Shown here: positions 8,104 through 20,625 of the stretch, piece after piece
Layout: every line of letters starts with the position of its first letter
Position numbering within the stretch: the stretch's first letter is position 1
Source of the DNA: Sneathiellales bacterium
GTDB lineage: Bacteria > Pseudomonadota > Alphaproteobacteria > JANQFL01
NCBI GenBank assembly: GCA_028277845.1
Contig: JANQFL010000109.1
Location: 1-64,000 of the forward strand
Reading direction: 5' to 3'
DNA: 64,000 nucleotides
Translations under genes and position numbers: made by a program
Notes under the pieces: generated by a model
Told to the model about the DNA's origin: nothing
Seen by the model: the letters and a program-made list of their open reading frames with translations, nothing else
The model's database searches: none

Positions 8104-8853
8104 ATGGCTGGCCATTCCCAATTCAAGAACATCATGTACCGCAAGGGTGCGCAGGACGCGAAGCGCGCCAAGGTCTTCACCAAGCTGGCGAAGGAAATCG
8201 TCGTCGCCGCCAAATCGGGCCTGCCCGACCCGGATATGAATCCGCGTCTGCGCGCGGCCATTATCGCGGCCCGCGCCGCCAATATGCCCAAGGACAACAT
8301 CGCCCGGGCGGTCAAGCGCGGCACCGGAGAGGATTCGGGCGAGAGTTACGACGAGATCCGCTACGAAGGCTATGGCCCCGGCGGCATCGCGGTCATCGTC
8401 GAGACGTTGACCGACAACAAGAACCGCACGGCGGCGGAAGTGCGCTCGAGCTTTTCCAAGTCGGGCGGCAATCTGGGCGAGACCGGGTCGGTCTCGTTCA
8501 TGTTCGATCATGTGGGCGCCATTGCCTACGCCGCCGAGGCGGCCTCGGCCGACGATATGTTCGAGGCGGCGCTCGAAGCCGGCGCCGATGATGTCGAATC
8601 GAGCGACGACGGCCATGAAATCGTCTGCGCGTCCGATACCCTGCATCAGGTGCGTGAGGCGTTGGAGGCCAGGTTCGGCGATCCGGACAGTGCCAAACTG
8701 ATCTGGCGTCCGCAGAACACGGTGCCGATCGACGACGAAAAGGCCGCCAGCCTGTTCCGTCTGATCGAGACATTGGAAGACAATGACGACGTGCAGAACG
8801 TCTACGCCAACTTCGAGGTCTCCGACGCCTTCATGGAAAGCTTCAGCGGGTGA
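8104..8853 (+). CDS. yebC: YebC/PmpR family protein
   Basis: A 249-residue protein of the YebC/TACO1 family, with the N-terminal signature [20 protein letters not shown] and the conserved [15 protein letters not shown] and [18 protein letters not shown] segments. Members are described as transcription regulators or as factors that relieve ribosome stalling at proline runs. It precedes ruvC by 42 bases, the classic proteobacterial arrangement. The 176-bp gap before it holds no gene that I can see. Confidence 0.93.
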   Translation: MAGHSQFKNIMYRKGAQDAKRAKVFTKLAKEIVVAAKSGLPDPDMNPRLRAAIIAARAANMPKDNIARAVKRGTGEDSGESYDEIRYEGYGPGGIAVIVETLTDNKNRTAAEVRSSFSKSGGNLGETGSVSFMFDHVGAIAYAAEAASADDMFEAALEAGADDVESSDDGHEIVCASDTLHQVREALEARFGDPDSAKLIWRPQNTVPIDDEKAASLFRLIETLEDNDDVQNVYANFEVSDAFMESFSG

Positions 8854-8895
8854 GGCGCCGGATGTCCCGTACCATGACCGACGATTGACAGGAGA

Positions 8896-9426
8896 ATGAC
8901 GGCGACGCTCAGGCTATTGGGACTGGACCCGGGACTGCGCAACACCGGCTGGGGCGTCGTCGACGTCAGCGGCAACCGGTTGCGCCACGTGGCCAACGGC
9001 AGCGTGTCGACCGACGGCGCGGCGCCGTTGTCGGAGCGGTTGCGCCAGTTGCACGCCGGCCTGGAAGCCGTGATCGCCGAATGGCGGCCGGCGTCGGCGG
9101 CGGTCGAGGAAACCTTCGTCAACAAGAATCCCACATCCACGCTCAAGCTCGGCCAGGCCCGGGGCGTCGTCCTGCTGGTGCCGGCGCAGACGGGGATCGA
9201 GGTGGCCGAATATTCCGCCAACCACATCAAGAAATCGGTCGTCGGAACGGGGCACGCCGACAAGCGCCAGATCCACGCCATGGTGGAGATCCTGCTGCCG
9301 GGCTGCGCCATCAACGGAGGCGATGCGGCCGACGCCCTCGCCGTGGCCATCTGCCATGCCCATCACGTCTCGTCGGCCCGCAACCTGCAGCGCAACCTGG
9401 CCTCCGCCGGAGGACGTGAAACGTGA
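8896..9426 (+). CDS. ruvC: Holliday junction endonuclease RuvC
   Basis: Resolves Holliday junctions by paired nicks during recombination and repair. The 176-residue protein has the acidic catalytic residues in place: Asp in [13 protein letters not shown] (D11), Glu in [12 protein letters not shown], and two Asp in [22 protein letters not shown] precedes the ATG. It overlaps ruvA by 4 bases (ATG at 9423 within the ruvC end). Confidence 0.95.
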   Translation: MTATLRLLGLDPGLRNTGWGVVDVSGNRLRHVANGSVSTDGAAPLSERLRQLHAGLEAVIAEWRPASAAVEETFVNKNPTSTLKLGQARGVVLLVPAQTGIEVAEYSANHIKKSVVGTGHADKRQIHAMVEILLPGCAINGGDAADALAVAICHAHHVSSARNLQRNLASAGGRET

Positions 9427-10055
9427 TCGCCAAGCTGAGCGGTATTCTCGATTCGACCGGAGAAGACTGGGTCATCGTCGATGCCAACGGCGTCGGCTAT
9501 CTGGTGTCGTGTTCCAACCGGACGCTGAGCCGCCTGCCCGGTGTGGGCGAGCGCGTCGGTCTGCACGTGGAAACCCACATGCGGGACAGCCAGATCCAGT
9601 TGTTCGGTTTCCTGTCGACGGCCGAGCGGGACTGGTTCCGCCTGCTGCAATCGGTGCAGGGCGTCGGGGCCAAGGTGGCGCTGGCCATCCTGTCCGTGCT
9701 GGAGCCGGGCGAACTGGTGCAGGCCATCGCCGCCCAGGACAAGGCCCAGGTGGCACGGGCGAGCGGTGTCGGCGCGCGGCTGGCGGCCCGTATCGTCAGC
9801 GAGTTGAAGGACAAGGCCGCCGGACTGGCTCTGGGCCCCGGGGCCATGGCGTCGCCCGCCGAGGCGGTGCCCGCTGGCGGCGACGTGCCGGTGGTGGCGC
9901 CGGATGCGGCCGGCGACGCCGTGTCGGCGCTGGTCAATCTGGGCTACGGCCGGGCCGAGGCTTTCGGCGCCGTGGCGTCCGTCGGCCGTTCGCTGGGCGC
10001 CGACGCCGACGTCCAGGCCCTGATCCGCGATAGTCTGAAGGAACTGGCGCGATGA
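9423..10055 (+). CDS. ruvA: Holliday junction DNA-binding protein RuvA
   Basis: Tetrameric junction-binding partner of the RuvB motor. The 210-residue protein shows the N-terminal OB fold ([25 protein letters not shown]), helix-hairpin-helix motifs around 70-125 ([35 protein letters not shown]) and the C-terminal RuvB-binding helices ([14 protein letters not shown]). It starts with GTG and overlaps its neighbours by 4 bases on both sides, so ruvC, ruvA and ruvB are translationally coupled. Confidence 0.95.
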   Translation: MIAKLSGILDSTGEDWVIVDANGVGYLVSCSNRTLSRLPGVGERVGLHVETHMRDSQIQLFGFLSTAERDWFRLLQSVQGVGAKVALAILSVLEPGELVQAIAAQDKAQVARASGVGARLAARIVSELKDKAAGLALGPGAMASPAEAVPAGGDVPVVAPDAAGDAVSALVNLGYGRAEAFGAVASVGRSLGADADVQALIRDSLKELAR

Positions 10056-11131
10056 GCGATGGCGCCGAGGAAAACCGGCTGATCTCCGGCGAGGCCAGCC
10101 CCGAGGACCGCTTCGATCACAATGTGCGGCCGGAAGGCCTGGATGACTTCATCGGCCAGAAGCAGGTGCGGGAAAACCTCGACGTCTTCATCAAGGCGGC
10201 CAAGACCCGGGGCGAGGCGCTGGATCATGTGCTGTTCGTCGGCCCGCCGGGTCTCGGCAAGACCACCCTGTCGCAGATCGTCGCCCGGGAGCTGGGCGTC
10301 AATTTCCGCGCCACCTCGGGCCCTGTCATCGCCAAGGCCGGCGACCTGGCGGCATTGCTGACCAACCTGTCCGAGCGCGACGTCCTGTTCATCGATGAAA
10401 TCCACCGGCTCAATCCGGCGGTCGAGGAAATCCTGTATCCGGCCATGGAGGACTTCCAGCTCGATCTGATCATCGGCGAGGGGCCGGCGGCCCGCTCGGT
10501 CCGGATCGACCTGCAGCCCTTTACCCTGGTCGCCGCGACCACGCGGACGGGATTGCTGACGACGCCGCTGCGCGAACGCTTCGGCATTCCCATGCGGCTG
10601 AACTTCTATACGGTCGGCGAACTGGAACAGATCGTCCGGCGCGGCGCCCGGCTGCTCGACGTGCCATTGTCGGAAGACGGCGCCCACGAAATCGCCCGGC
10701 GCTCGCGCGGCACGCCGCGGGTGGCGGGCCGGTTGTTGCGCCGGGTGCGCGATTTCGCCGCGGTGGCCGGCGCCGAAAGCATCGACGCCGTCAAGGCCGA
10801 CGCGGCGCTCGGCCGCCTCGAGGTCGACCAGCGCGGCCTCGATGCCATGGACCGGCGTTATCTCAACCGCATCGCCGTCGATTACGGCGGCGGGCCTGTG
10901 GGGGTCGAGACGCTGGCGGCCGCGCTGTCCGAGCCGCGCGATACCATCGAGGACATCATCGAGCCGTTCCTTATCCAACAGGGACTGATCCAGCGTACGC
11001 CGCGCGGACGCATGCTGACGCGTGCGGCGTTCGAGCATCTGGACATGCCCGTGCCGAAGCAGGCGGCCAATCAGCTTAACCTTTTGTCCACCATGACGGA
11101 CGACGATCCCGACACGGATCCGGCGGTATGA
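10052..11131 (+). CDS. ruvB: Holliday junction branch migration ATPase RuvB
   Basis: AAA+ helicase that drives branch migration. The 359-residue protein contains [18 protein letters not shown], Walker [11 protein letters not shown], Walker [11 protein letters not shown], the sensor and arginine-finger segments ([17 protein letters not shown]) and the C-terminal winged helix ([23 protein letters not shown]). It ends 4 bases inside the start of the ybgC thioesterase. Confidence 0.96.
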   Translation: MSDGAEENRLISGEASPEDRFDHNVRPEGLDDFIGQKQVRENLDVFIKAAKTRGEALDHVLFVGPPGLGKTTLSQIVARELGVNFRATSGPVIAKAGDLAALLTNLSERDVLFIDEIHRLNPAVEEILYPAMEDFQLDLIIGEGPAARSVRIDLQPFTLVAATTRTGLLTTPLRERFGIPMRLNFYTVGELEQIVRRGARLLDVPLSEDGAHEIARRSRGTPRVAGRLLRRVRDFAAVAGAESIDAVKADAALGRLEVDQRGLDAMDRRYLNRIAVDYGGGPVGVETLAAALSEPRDTIEDIIEPFLIQQGLIQRTPRGRMLTRAAFEHLDMPVPKQAANQLNLLSTMTDDDPDTDPAV

Positions 11132-11568
11132 GTACAACCGCCGCCGATACCGGCCGCATCGTGGACGGCTGGCACGTGCTGGCCATGAAGGTCTATTGGG
11201 AAGACACCGACGCGGCGGGCATCGTGTATTACGCCAATTACCTGAAGTTTATCGAACGGGGCCGCACCGACATGCTGCGCCATATGGGCATCAATCAGCG
11301 CCAGTTGCAGTTGGACGAGGACGTCGCCTTCGCCGTGCGCTCGTGCCATGTGGAATACCTCAGGCCGGCCAGGCTGGACGACCGGATCGACGTCTGGACG
11401 CGAATCACCAAGGCCGGGGGCGCGACCATGGACGTGAAGCAGATCGTGCGCAAGGACGGCGAGGATCTGGTCACCGCCCGACTGCGGCTCGCCTGCATCA
11501 ATGCCGCGGGAAAACCGAAACGCATTCCGGCGCTGGCGCGCGACGCGCTGCAACCCCTTTTGCCATGA
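11128..11568 (+). CDS. ybgC: YbgC-type acyl-CoA thioesterase of the Tol-Pal cluster
   Basis: A 146-residue hot-dog fold thioesterase. The family signature [19 protein letters not shown] with its catalytic Asp is present at about 23-40, then the [11 protein letters not shown] and [13 protein letters not shown] segments. YbgC acts on acyl-CoA or acyl-ACP at the inner membrane and is routinely the first gene of the tol-pal cluster, as here. It overlaps ruvB by 4 bases, joining the ruv and tol operons. Confidence 0.92.
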   Translation: MSTTAADTGRIVDGWHVLAMKVYWEDTDAAGIVYYANYLKFIERGRTDMLRHMGINQRQLQLDEDVAFAVRSCHVEYLRPARLDDRIDVWTRITKAGGATMDVKQIVRKDGEDLVTARLRLACINAAGKPKRIPALARDALQPLLP

Positions 11569-11609
11569 CACTGAATAGCGGAACTTTCTTTATGGTCGGA
11601 GACGATTGA

Positions 11610-12344
11610 ATGGAAAACGAAACCTTGGTCGCGGCCAGCGAACTTGCCGGATCCTTCTCCGGCGATTTCTCCATTGTCGGCCTGTTCCTGCGCGCCGACT
11701 GGATCGTGAAGACGGTCATGATCATGCTGATCCTGGCGTCGGTTTGGAGCTGGGCGATTATCTACGAAAAACTGATGCGGTTCCGGCGCCTGGAAGGCCA
11801 GGCGGACGAATTCGAGCGCCAGTTCTGGTCGGGCGGTTCGCTCGATCAATTGTTCGATGTGATCGGCGCCAATCCGGAACACCCGCTGGCGACACTCTTT
11901 GCCTCGGCCATGCGGGAATGGCGCCGCTCGTCCGACCGCGGATTGGGCCGCAAGGACAAGCTGGGTGCGGGGCTGCAAACGCGGATCCACCAGGTCATGC
12001 GCATCACCATCGACCGGGAGGTGGAGCGGTTGGAACGCTATCTCGGATTTCTCGCCACCGTCGGTTCGACGGCGCCGTTTCTCGGCCTGTTCGGGACCGT
12101 CTGGGGCATCATGAACAGCTTCCAGGCGATCGCCCATACCAAGAACACGAACCTGGCGGTGGTTGCGCCGGGCATCGCAGAAGCCCTGTTCGCTACGGCG
12201 CTCGGCCTCGTCGCCGCCATTCCGGCGGTGATCGCCTACAACAAGTTCTCCAACGACCTCGGCCGCTATGCCACGCGCTTGGAAGGGTTCGCCGGCGAAT
12301 TTTCGGCCATTCTCTCGCGGCAACTCGATGAGGAAGACTCATGA
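11610..12344 (+). CDS. tolQ: Tol-Pal proton channel subunit TolQ
   Basis: Inner membrane subunit of the proton-driven TolQR motor, homologous to ExbB and MotA. The 244-residue protein has three membrane segments: near residues 30-50, and a pair at about 140-205 containing FLATVGSTAPFLGLFGTVWG and GIAEALFATALGLVAAIPAV. The large cytoplasmic loop lies between segments 1 and 2. It overlaps tolR by 4 bases. Confidence 0.95.
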   Translation: MENETLVAASELAGSFSGDFSIVGLFLRADWIVKTVMIMLILASVWSWAIIYEKLMRFRRLEGQADEFERQFWSGGSLDQLFDVIGANPEHPLATLFASAMREWRRSSDRGLGRKDKLGAGLQTRIHQVMRITIDREVERLERYLGFLATVGSTAPFLGLFGTVWGIMNSFQAIAHTKNTNLAVVAPGIAEALFATALGLVAAIPAVIAYNKFSNDLGRYATRLEGFAGEFSAILSRQLDEEDS

Positions 12345-12853
12345 TCGCCGGCGGCAGTATGGAGCAGCGCCACGTCTGGAAGGCGCGGCGCTACCGGCCC
12401 ATGGCGGAGATCAACGTTACGCCGTTCGTCGACGTCATGCTGGTGCTGTTGATCGTGTTCATGGTGACGGCGCCGCTGTTGACCGTCGGCGTTCAGGTCG
12501 ATCTGCCCAAAACCAAGGCGGCGGCCGTGCCCGGCGCGGACGAGCCGCTCGCCATCACCGTCGATTCCGCCGGCGCCATCTATCTGCAGGACACGCAGGT
12601 ACAGCTGAATGTTCTGGTGCCGCGGCTGAATGCCATCGTCGAAGCCGCCGGCACGGAAACGCCGCGCATCTTCATTCGCGGTGACCAGACCATCCACTAC
12701 GGCCGGGTCATGGAAGTCATGGGGACCATCACCGCCGCCGGGTACCGGCGGGTTGCCCTGATCGCCAAGTCGCCGGGGTCCCGATCCGAGATCTCCACGC
12801 CCGTCGAAACCCCGGCTCCAGGCCTTAATTCCGACAAAAAGTCGGCGCAATAA
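12341..12853 (+). CDS. tolR: Tol-Pal motor subunit TolR
   Basis: A 170-residue ExbD/TolR protein: short cytoplasmic N-terminus, one membrane helix (about 28-48) carrying the proton-pathway Asp in INVTPFVDVMLVLLIVFMV, then a periplasmic domain with VQVDLPKTKA and FIRGDQTIHYGRVMEVM. It forms the motor with TolQ. The C-terminal tail is Pro/Ser-rich. Confidence 0.94.
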   Translation: MIAGGSMEQRHVWKARRYRPMAEINVTPFVDVMLVLLIVFMVTAPLLTVGVQVDLPKTKAAAVPGADEPLAITVDSAGAIYLQDTQVQLNVLVPRLNAIVEAAGTETPRIFIRGDQTIHYGRVMEVMGTITAAGYRRVALIAKSPGSRSEISTPVETPAPGLNSDKKSAQ

Positions 12854-12900
12854 GGACCGTGTGGATGAACCGGGCCTCACGAACGGACTAAGACGGCTGG

Positions 12901-13854
12901 ATGCGAACGGGCGCGTTCATATCCGCGATCATGCACGTGTGCGTGCTGGTGATCGCCTATTTCGGCCTGCCGTGGACGGTGGACGAATTGAGCCTGGACG
13001 TGCCCATCATCGAAGTGGATATCGTCGAGGTGACCGACGAGACCAACCTGCCGCCCAAGGAGCCGGAGCAGGAGCCGGAGGAAAAGCCGGAAACCCCCGA
13101 GCCGCCCAAGCAACAGGCCGCGACACCGCCGCCTCCACCGCCTTCGCCGCCGGAACCCGAACCCGTTGTCGAACCGGAACCCGAACCCGAGCCGGCGCCG
13201 TTGAAGATGGCGGCGTTGCCCGAACCGGAACCCGTGCCCGAGCCGCCCAAGCCGGAGCCCGAACCGGAGGTCAAGAAGGAAGAGCCCAAACCCGCGCCCA
13301 AGCCGGTGCCGCGGCCCGTGGCCAAACCGAAACCGCCGCCCAAGCCGAAAACGCCGCCGGCCAAGAAACAGGAAGAGAAAAAGCCCGCCTTCGATTCCTC
13401 GCGCATCGCCGCGCTGCTCGACAAGAAGAAAAAGGACGAGGGCCCGAAACAGCCGGCCAAGAAAAAGGTGCCGGTCTTCAAGCGGCCGGAGATCAAGGCA
13501 TCGACCACGGCGCCGACGTCGGCGTTTGTCGCCAGGCTGACCATCAGCGACGTGGACTTTCTGCGCCGCCAGATCGAGCGATGCTGGACCGTGCCGGCCG
13601 GCGCGCGCGATGCGGAAAACCTGGTGGTCAAGATTCGCATCGCCTTGAACGTCGACGGGACGCTTCGCGGGTCGCCGGAAATCGTCGACCGGGCTCGGAT
13701 GGACAAGGCGGGTCAGGAATTTTATCGTACGGCCGCGGAAAGCGCGCGGCGGGCCGTCCTGCAGTGTGCTCCGTATAAGATGCCGAGAGACAAATACGAG
13801 CGCTGGCGGGACATCGTCTTGACGTTCAATCCCAAACAAATGCTCGACGGGTAG
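12901..13854 (+). CDS. tolA: Tol-Pal energy transducer TolA
   Basis: A 317-residue protein with an N-terminal membrane anchor (about 8-25), a long Pro/Glu/Lys-rich central region (about 55-165, with runs of PEPEPEP type) and a C-terminal globular domain after residue 210 that includes the R-x-Q-I-E-R-C-W segment typical of TolA domain III. It reaches across the periplasm to contact Pal and TolB. In this protein the usual Ala/Lys-rich helix is replaced by Pro/Glu repeats. The DNA of 13060-13400 is accordingly low in complexity. Confidence 0.9.
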   Translation: MRTGAFISAIMHVCVLVIAYFGLPWTVDELSLDVPIIEVDIVEVTDETNLPPKEPEQEPEEKPETPEPPKQQAATPPPPPPSPPEPEPVVEPEPEPEPAPLKMAALPEPEPVPEPPKPEPEPEVKKEEPKPAPKPVPRPVAKPKPPPKPKTPPAKKQEEKKPAFDSSRIAALLDKKKKDEGPKQPAKKKVPVFKRPEIKASTTAPTSAFVARLTISDVDFLRRQIERCWTVPAGARDAENLVVKIRIALNVDGTLRGSPEIVDRARMDKAGQEFYRTAAESARRAVLQCAPYKMPRDKYERWRDIVLTFNPKQMLDG

Positions 13855-13860
13855 GGAAGC

Positions 13861-15225
13861 ATGGTTCGTTCATTGATCAAGTTCGTCCGCCAACCTTGGG
13901 CCGGCCTCGTGGCTTTTGCAGTCGTGTCGGCGATCGCCGGTGCACAGCCGGCCCGTGCGGTGCTCGAGATCGATATCACCCGCGGCAATGTCGATCCGCT
14001 GCCCGTGGCCATCACCCAGTTCGCGCTGGTGGCGCCCAACGCCACCCAGGCGGCATCCGGCATACCCGGGGTCATCAGCAACAACCTGGAACGCTCCGGC
14101 CTGTTCCGGCCGCTCGACCCGGCGTCGTTTATCCAGAAGGCGGAGGATCTCCAGGTCCGGCCGCGCTTCGGCGACTGGCGCATCATCAATGCCCAGGCGC
14201 TGGTAACCGGACGGGTCGAAATCGTGCCCGACGGGCGCCTGCGTACCGAATTCCGGCTGTGGGATGTCATCGCCGAAACGCAGATCACCGGTCTGGTCTA
14301 TTTTACCGATCCGGACAACTGGCGCCGTGTCGGTCATTTGATCTCGGATGCCATCTACAAACGTTTGACCGGCGAAGAGGGTTATTTCGACACGCGAGTC
14401 GTCTACGTCGCCGAAAGCGGACCGGCCGACCGGCGGGTCAAGCGTCTCGCCATCATGGATCAGGACGGCTTCAACCACCGCTTCCTGACCAACGGCAATT
14501 ACCTGGTTCTGACGCCGCGGTTCTCACCCAAGCGGCAAGAAATCACATATTTGTCATATTTGCGGAACCGGCCCCGGGTCTACCTCTACAACATCGATAC
14601 GGGACAGCAGGAAGTGCTTGGCGATTTCCCCGGCATGACCTTCGCGCCGAGATTCTCTCCGGACGGCGACAGCGTCATCATGAGCATGGCCCGCGAGGGC
14701 AATTCCGACATTTATGTCATGGACCTGTCCACCCGCGTGATCTCCCGCCTGACCAAGCATCCGTCCATCGACACATCGCCGACATTCTCGCCCGATGGCT
14801 CCCAGGTGACGTTCAATTCCGACCGCGGCGGCACGCAGCAGATCTATGTGATGAGCGCGGACGGCACAAACATCAAGCGCATCAGCTTCCAGGCCGGCCG
14901 TTACGCGACGCCGGTATGGTCCCCGCGTGGCGACCTGATCGCGTTTACCAAGATTCACAAGGGCCGGTTCTTCATCGGCGTCATGCGTCCCGATGGCTCG
15001 GGCGAGCGTTTGCTGACCGAAAGCTTCCTGGATGAGGCCCCAACCTGGTCGCCGAACGGGCGTGTCTTGATGTTCTTCCGGCAAGGCCCATCTGACGAGC
15101 AGGGCCGCGGCGGCGGACCGCGTTTGTGGTCGATCGATCTGACCGGTTACAACGAGCGGGAAATCGTGACACCCATCGATGCGTCCGACCCGGCCTGGTC
15201 GCCGCTGTCCCCCTTGATTCGCTAG
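13861..15225 (+). CDS. tolB: Periplasmic beta-propeller protein TolB
   Basis: A 454-residue secreted protein with a signal peptide (about 1-35, cleavage near ARAVLEIDI), an N-terminal domain to about 180, and a six-bladed propeller with repeated F-S-P-D-G and S-x-x-G-x-x-x-I-Y-V-M blades. It binds Pal and TolA and helps separate the outer membrane at division. It follows tolA after 6 bases. The 179-bp gap after it probably holds a pal promoter. Confidence 0.95.
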   Translation: MVRSLIKFVRQPWAGLVAFAVVSAIAGAQPARAVLEIDITRGNVDPLPVAITQFALVAPNATQAASGIPGVISNNLERSGLFRPLDPASFIQKAEDLQVRPRFGDWRIINAQALVTGRVEIVPDGRLRTEFRLWDVIAETQITGLVYFTDPDNWRRVGHLISDAIYKRLTGEEGYFDTRVVYVAESGPADRRVKRLAIMDQDGFNHRFLTNGNYLVLTPRFSPKRQEITYLSYLRNRPRVYLYNIDTGQQEVLGDFPGMTFAPRFSPDGDSVIMSMAREGNSDIYVMDLSTRVISRLTKHPSIDTSPTFSPDGSQVTFNSDRGGTQQIYVMSADGTNIKRISFQAGRYATPVWSPRGDLIAFTKIHKGRFFIGVMRPDGSGERLLTESFLDEAPTWSPNGRVLMFFRQGPSDEQGRGGGPRLWSIDLTGYNEREIVTPIDASDPAWSPLSPLIR

Positions 15226-15404
15226 GGGGTGGTCAGTATAGTCGGGCGGAATATGGTTAATGCTTTTAGGTGTTTGGCTCTTTTTGGGGTGGATGCGGTA
15301 ACTGTTTGTTAATGGGGGTCGCCGATTACTTCGATTCTCAAAGTCAAATACGTAGAAATCATTTCAATCTTTCCTTAGAGACGCCTTATAGGGGAGTTGT
15401 CTAG

Positions 15405-15956
15405 ATGCACTTAGGAAATCTCGGCGGCAAGGTAATCGGCGTTGCCGCAGTCATGCTGTTTGTAGCGGCGTGTTCAACCGCTCCGGAAGAGACCGCTGAT
15501 TCGACAGGCGGTGGGGGCCAGACCGGTTCGACACAGCCAGCCGTTCAACAGCAGTCGACGACACAGTCCACCGCAACGCAACAAGCTTCGGGCCCGCGCC
15601 CGGGTAGCGCCGAGGATTTCGTCCTCAATGTTGGGGACCGCGTTTTCTTCGATTTCGACAAATACAATCTGTCGCCGGAAGCCCGCCGGACCCTGGAACG
15701 CCAGGCCGCGTGGATGCAGCGTTATCCGTCGGTGACAATCGCCATCGAGGGCCATTGCGACGAGCGCGGCACGCGCGAGTACAACCTGGCCTTGGGTGAG
15801 CGCCGCGCCAATGCCGCGAAAGCCTATCTCGTTGCCCTGGGGGTCGATGCCAACAGGCTGAGCACCATTTCCTACGGCAAGGAACGGCCTGAGGCACTGG
15901 GTTCGAACGAAGCGGCCTGGGCGCAGAACCGGCGCTCGGTGACGGTCGTTCAGTAA
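15405..15956 (+). CDS. pal: Peptidoglycan-associated lipoprotein Pal
   Basis: Outer membrane lipoprotein of 183 residues. A signal peptide ends in the lipobox LFVAAC (Cys about residue 23), a Ser/Thr/Gln-rich linker runs to about 70, and an OmpA-like peptidoglycan-binding domain follows, with FFDFDKYNLSPEA, IEGHCDERGTREYNLALG and RRANAAKAYL. GGGGAG lies 12 bases before the start. Confidence 0.95.
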   Translation: MHLGNLGGKVIGVAAVMLFVAACSTAPEETADSTGGGGQTGSTQPAVQQQSTTQSTATQQASGPRPGSAEDFVLNVGDRVFFDFDKYNLSPEARRTLERQAAWMQRYPSVTIAIEGHCDERGTREYNLALGERRANAAKAYLVALGVDANRLSTISYGKERPEALGSNEAAWAQNRRSVTVVQ

Positions 15957-15982
15957 CCTCCGCTCAGGTTGAACGGTTACCA

Positions 15983-16032
15983 CGCCCGCCTCGTCGGTCT
16001 ACCCGGACCGATCGGGCGGGCGATGCCGTTTT
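15983..16032 (+). terminator. Probable terminator after pal
   Basis: CGCCCGCC at 15983-15990 can pair with GGGCGGGCG ending at 16022, enclosing an inner TCGGTC/GGACCGA stem; the sequence then reads ATGCCGTTTT. The T run is short, so termination may be partial before cpoB. Confidence 0.5.
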
Positions 16033-16146
16033 GGCGGTAACATAATTCCGCCTAATTTCTGTGTCTGGTTTCTTGTCCGATGAGGAGCGCGTGGCGGAAT
16101 ACGCGCCGTGTATTCGAATTTCGCCGGCAAGGCCTTGGGAGGGACG

Positions 16147-17145
16147 ATGCGACGCTTGAGCGGAAACGGAAACGTGCGGTGCCCGGGAACGGTGGGTGCC
16201 TTGTTCGTTCTGGTGGCCGTGTGGCTATTCGCCGCACCCCATGCGTTGGCCCAGGATTACCAGGTCCGCGAACTGATCGACCGTTTGAACCGTCTGGAAC
16301 GGGATCTCGGTGAAGTTCAGCGTCAGTTCTATCGCGGCGGCGGAACCCTGCCCCCACCCGACGGCGGCGCGCCGTCGACGGTCGGGAATTTGGCGCCGAC
16401 GCAGGCGGCCGAATTGTCGGTGCGCATCGATCAGTTGGAAACGGAGTTGCGCGCCCTGACCGGATCGGTGGAGCGCACAGATCACGGCATCAGCGTCGTC
16501 CGCCAGCGCCTCGACAAATTGGTGGCGGACGTGGACTTCCGGCTGACCAGCATCGAACGCATGCTGCAGCAAGTGAACCAGGGCGGAACCGGCACTCCGC
16601 CGGTGACCGCAGGCGCGGCCCCCGATACGGCGCAGCCGGCGGTTGCCGCCGCAAGCCCTGCGCCACCGCCGCCGTCCCAGCCCGGCACCCTTGGCACGCT
16701 GCCGGCCGACCAGGCGGGTAACGTCGTCGCGGCCGTACCGAAAAGCGTGTTGCCGCCGGGCGATACCAAAACCCGGTACAACTTCGCCTTTCGCCTTCTG
16801 GCACAAGGGGACTACGAGGAATCGCAGGTCGCGTTTCAGGAGTTCCTCGCCGCTCACGGCGACGACGGTCTGGCCGGCAACGCGCAATACTGGCTGGGTG
16901 AGAGTTTCTACGTGCGGGAAATCTACGACCAGGCGGCACGCGCTTTCCTGGCGGGATACGAGAACTACAAGCAGAACCCGAAGGCGCCGGACAATCTGTT
17001 CAAATTGGGCATGAGCCTGACCCATCTCGGACAGACGGAGGAAGCGTGCGCGGCGTTCGATCAGTTGGCGGCTGAATTTCCGAGCCTGTCCTCGGCGATT
17101 CGCCAGCGCATGCCGACCGAGCGGGAACGCGCCAAGTGTAAGTAA
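16147..17145 (+). CDS. cpoB: Cell division coordinator CpoB (YbgF)
   Basis: Periplasmic protein of the Tol-Pal system that links outer membrane constriction with septal peptidoglycan synthesis. The 332-residue product has a signal peptide ending near HALAQDY, an N-terminal coiled coil (RLNRLERDLGEVQRQ), a Pro/Ala-rich linker and C-terminal TPR units (TRYNFAFRLLAQGDYEESQVAFQEFL, AQYWLGESFYV). GGAGG five bases before the ATG at 16147 makes this start preferable to the upstream ATG at 16108. Confidence 0.92.
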   Translation: MRRLSGNGNVRCPGTVGALFVLVAVWLFAAPHALAQDYQVRELIDRLNRLERDLGEVQRQFYRGGGTLPPPDGGAPSTVGNLAPTQAAELSVRIDQLETELRALTGSVERTDHGISVVRQRLDKLVADVDFRLTSIERMLQQVNQGGTGTPPVTAGAAPDTAQPAVAAASPAPPPPSQPGTLGTLPADQAGNVVAAVPKSVLPPGDTKTRYNFAFRLLAQGDYEESQVAFQEFLAAHGDDGLAGNAQYWLGESFYVREIYDQAARAFLAGYENYKQNPKAPDNLFKLGMSLTHLGQTEEACAAFDQLAAEFPSLSSAIRQRMPTERERAKCK

Positions 17146-17170
17146 CCGGTCCGGCGCGTATACTGCCGGC

Positions 17171-18550
17171 ATGGTTCAATCCCAGGCCAACGCAAGCTCT
17201 GCATCCGTGTTGGACGATCGGTCCTTCGCCGGCTGCATTCGTGATCTGGGCCCCTTTGAATCGACCCCGCACATTGCCGTTGCCGTGTCCGGCGGAGCGG
17301 ACAGCCTGGCGCTGGTTCATCTGGCGCACCGGTGGGCACTGCGGCAGGGCGGCCGCGTGACGGCCCTGACCGTCGATCACGGGCTGCGACCCGAATCCGC
17401 CGAAGAAGCCCGGAAGGTATCGGCGTGGATGACGGACCTCGGCGTCGACCATCACATTCTGAAATGGAAAGGCCCCCGTCCGGCGGCCGGCATTCAGGAG
17501 GCCGCGCGGGAAGCGCGGTACGACCTGCTGACAGGCTGGTGCCGGGAACACGATGTCATGCACTTGCTTGTGGCGCATCATCGAGACGATCAGGCGGAAA
17601 CGGTGGCCATGCGGTTCGGCCGGCAATCGGGCCTGGATGGTTTGGCGGGCATGCCGGCCTGCGCCCACCGTGGCGGGGTGCGGCTATTGCGTCCCCTGTT
17701 GTGTGTGCCGCGGGCCCAATTGGAGGCGATGCTGGTCAAACGGCATCTGCGTTGGATCGACGATCCCAGCAACCGGAGTGCGCACTTCGAGCGCATCCGA
17801 TTGCGCCGGTTTCTCGGCGGTCAATCGGACTGGTCGGATAAGCTGCGACACGCGTCCGCGGTCATGGCCCGCTGGCGCCGTTTGTCCGGCGCGGCGCAAT
17901 CGCGGTTCCTGGCTCGAACCGTTCAATTCCACGAGGCCGGATTTGCCCGGATAAATCTGCCCGCCTGGCGATCCCGGCCCGCCGATCTGGTGTCCGGCGC
18001 CCTTGGCCGTGTTCTCGCCACCGTATCGGGGCGGCCGTACGTGCCGGGACCGGACAGCCTGCATCGGCTCGCCACTGCCCTATGCCGGGACACGCCCGGC
18101 GGGGGAACGCTGGCCGGCTGCCGGGTGTTCGTGAAAGGGCAAACCGGTTTCGTGGGGCGCGAACCGGAGAGGCAGTCCCATCCGCTGCCCGCGGTGCCTC
18201 TCCAAGGCAATATGGTGGCGTCCTGGGACCGCCGGTTCAGGATCACCACGCCGCCCGACCCGGGCGCTTCGGTTCATGGTCTGGACGTGCGTCTGCTTGG
18301 CCGGGACGGTTGGGTGGCCGTCAAAAAGGACTTGGACAGAGTGCCGAGTGGAATGCCGTCGGACATCATTCCCGTGTTGCCGGCGGTGTGGGCTACGCAT
18401 GGTCCGGTCTTCGTCCCGCATCTCGGATATATCGACCGAAAATATGCCGATTTGGCGAATTCGGTCGCCATTGTCTTCGCGCCGCGGCTGCCGTTAACGC
18501 CGATTCCCTTCGATTCAGCCGTTTTTTCGCCCAAAAAGACCGAACAATGA
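17171..18550 (+). CDS. tilS: tRNA(Ile)-lysidine synthase TilS
   Basis: Modifies C34 of the CAU-anticodon tRNA-Ile to lysidine using ATP and lysine. The 459-residue protein has the N-type ATP pyrophosphatase loop VAVSGGADSLAL (about 37-48), VDHGLRPES, HHRDDQAETV and the RPLL...R motif (about 175-185). It precedes ftsH, the common alphaproteobacterial order. The C-terminal part is weakly conserved. Confidence 0.92.
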   Translation: MVQSQANASSASVLDDRSFAGCIRDLGPFESTPHIAVAVSGGADSLALVHLAHRWALRQGGRVTALTVDHGLRPESAEEARKVSAWMTDLGVDHHILKWKGPRPAAGIQEAAREARYDLLTGWCREHDVMHLLVAHHRDDQAETVAMRFGRQSGLDGLAGMPACAHRGGVRLLRPLLCVPRAQLEAMLVKRHLRWIDDPSNRSAHFERIRLRRFLGGQSDWSDKLRHASAVMARWRRLSGAAQSRFLARTVQFHEAGFARINLPAWRSRPADLVSGALGRVLATVSGRPYVPGPDSLHRLATALCRDTPGGGTLAGCRVFVKGQTGFVGREPERQSHPLPAVPLQGNMVASWDRRFRITTPPDPGASVHGLDVRLLGRDGWVAVKKDLDRVPSGMPSDIIPVLPAVWATHGPVFVPHLGYIDRKYADLANSVAIVFAPRLPLTPIPFDSAVFSPKKTEQ

Positions 18551-18671
18551 CCCGTTGTCTCCCGGTCATTAGGTATTATGTTAAGACTGTCACCGAAAAA
18601 TGGCCTTCGGTGCGGCGGTGAGGGTATGTTGACCCGAACGCAGGGGCGGCTGTTTGTAAGAGGTTTAAAAC

Positions 18672-20606
<1,935 letters not shown>

Positions 20607-20625
20607 CGACCGAGGACGTTCATAA

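Noticed and set aside
12877-13839. Minus-strand frames rich in Arg/Gly/Leu opposite tolA
   Set aside because: They arise from the Pro/Glu/Lys low-complexity DNA of tolA; no family features.
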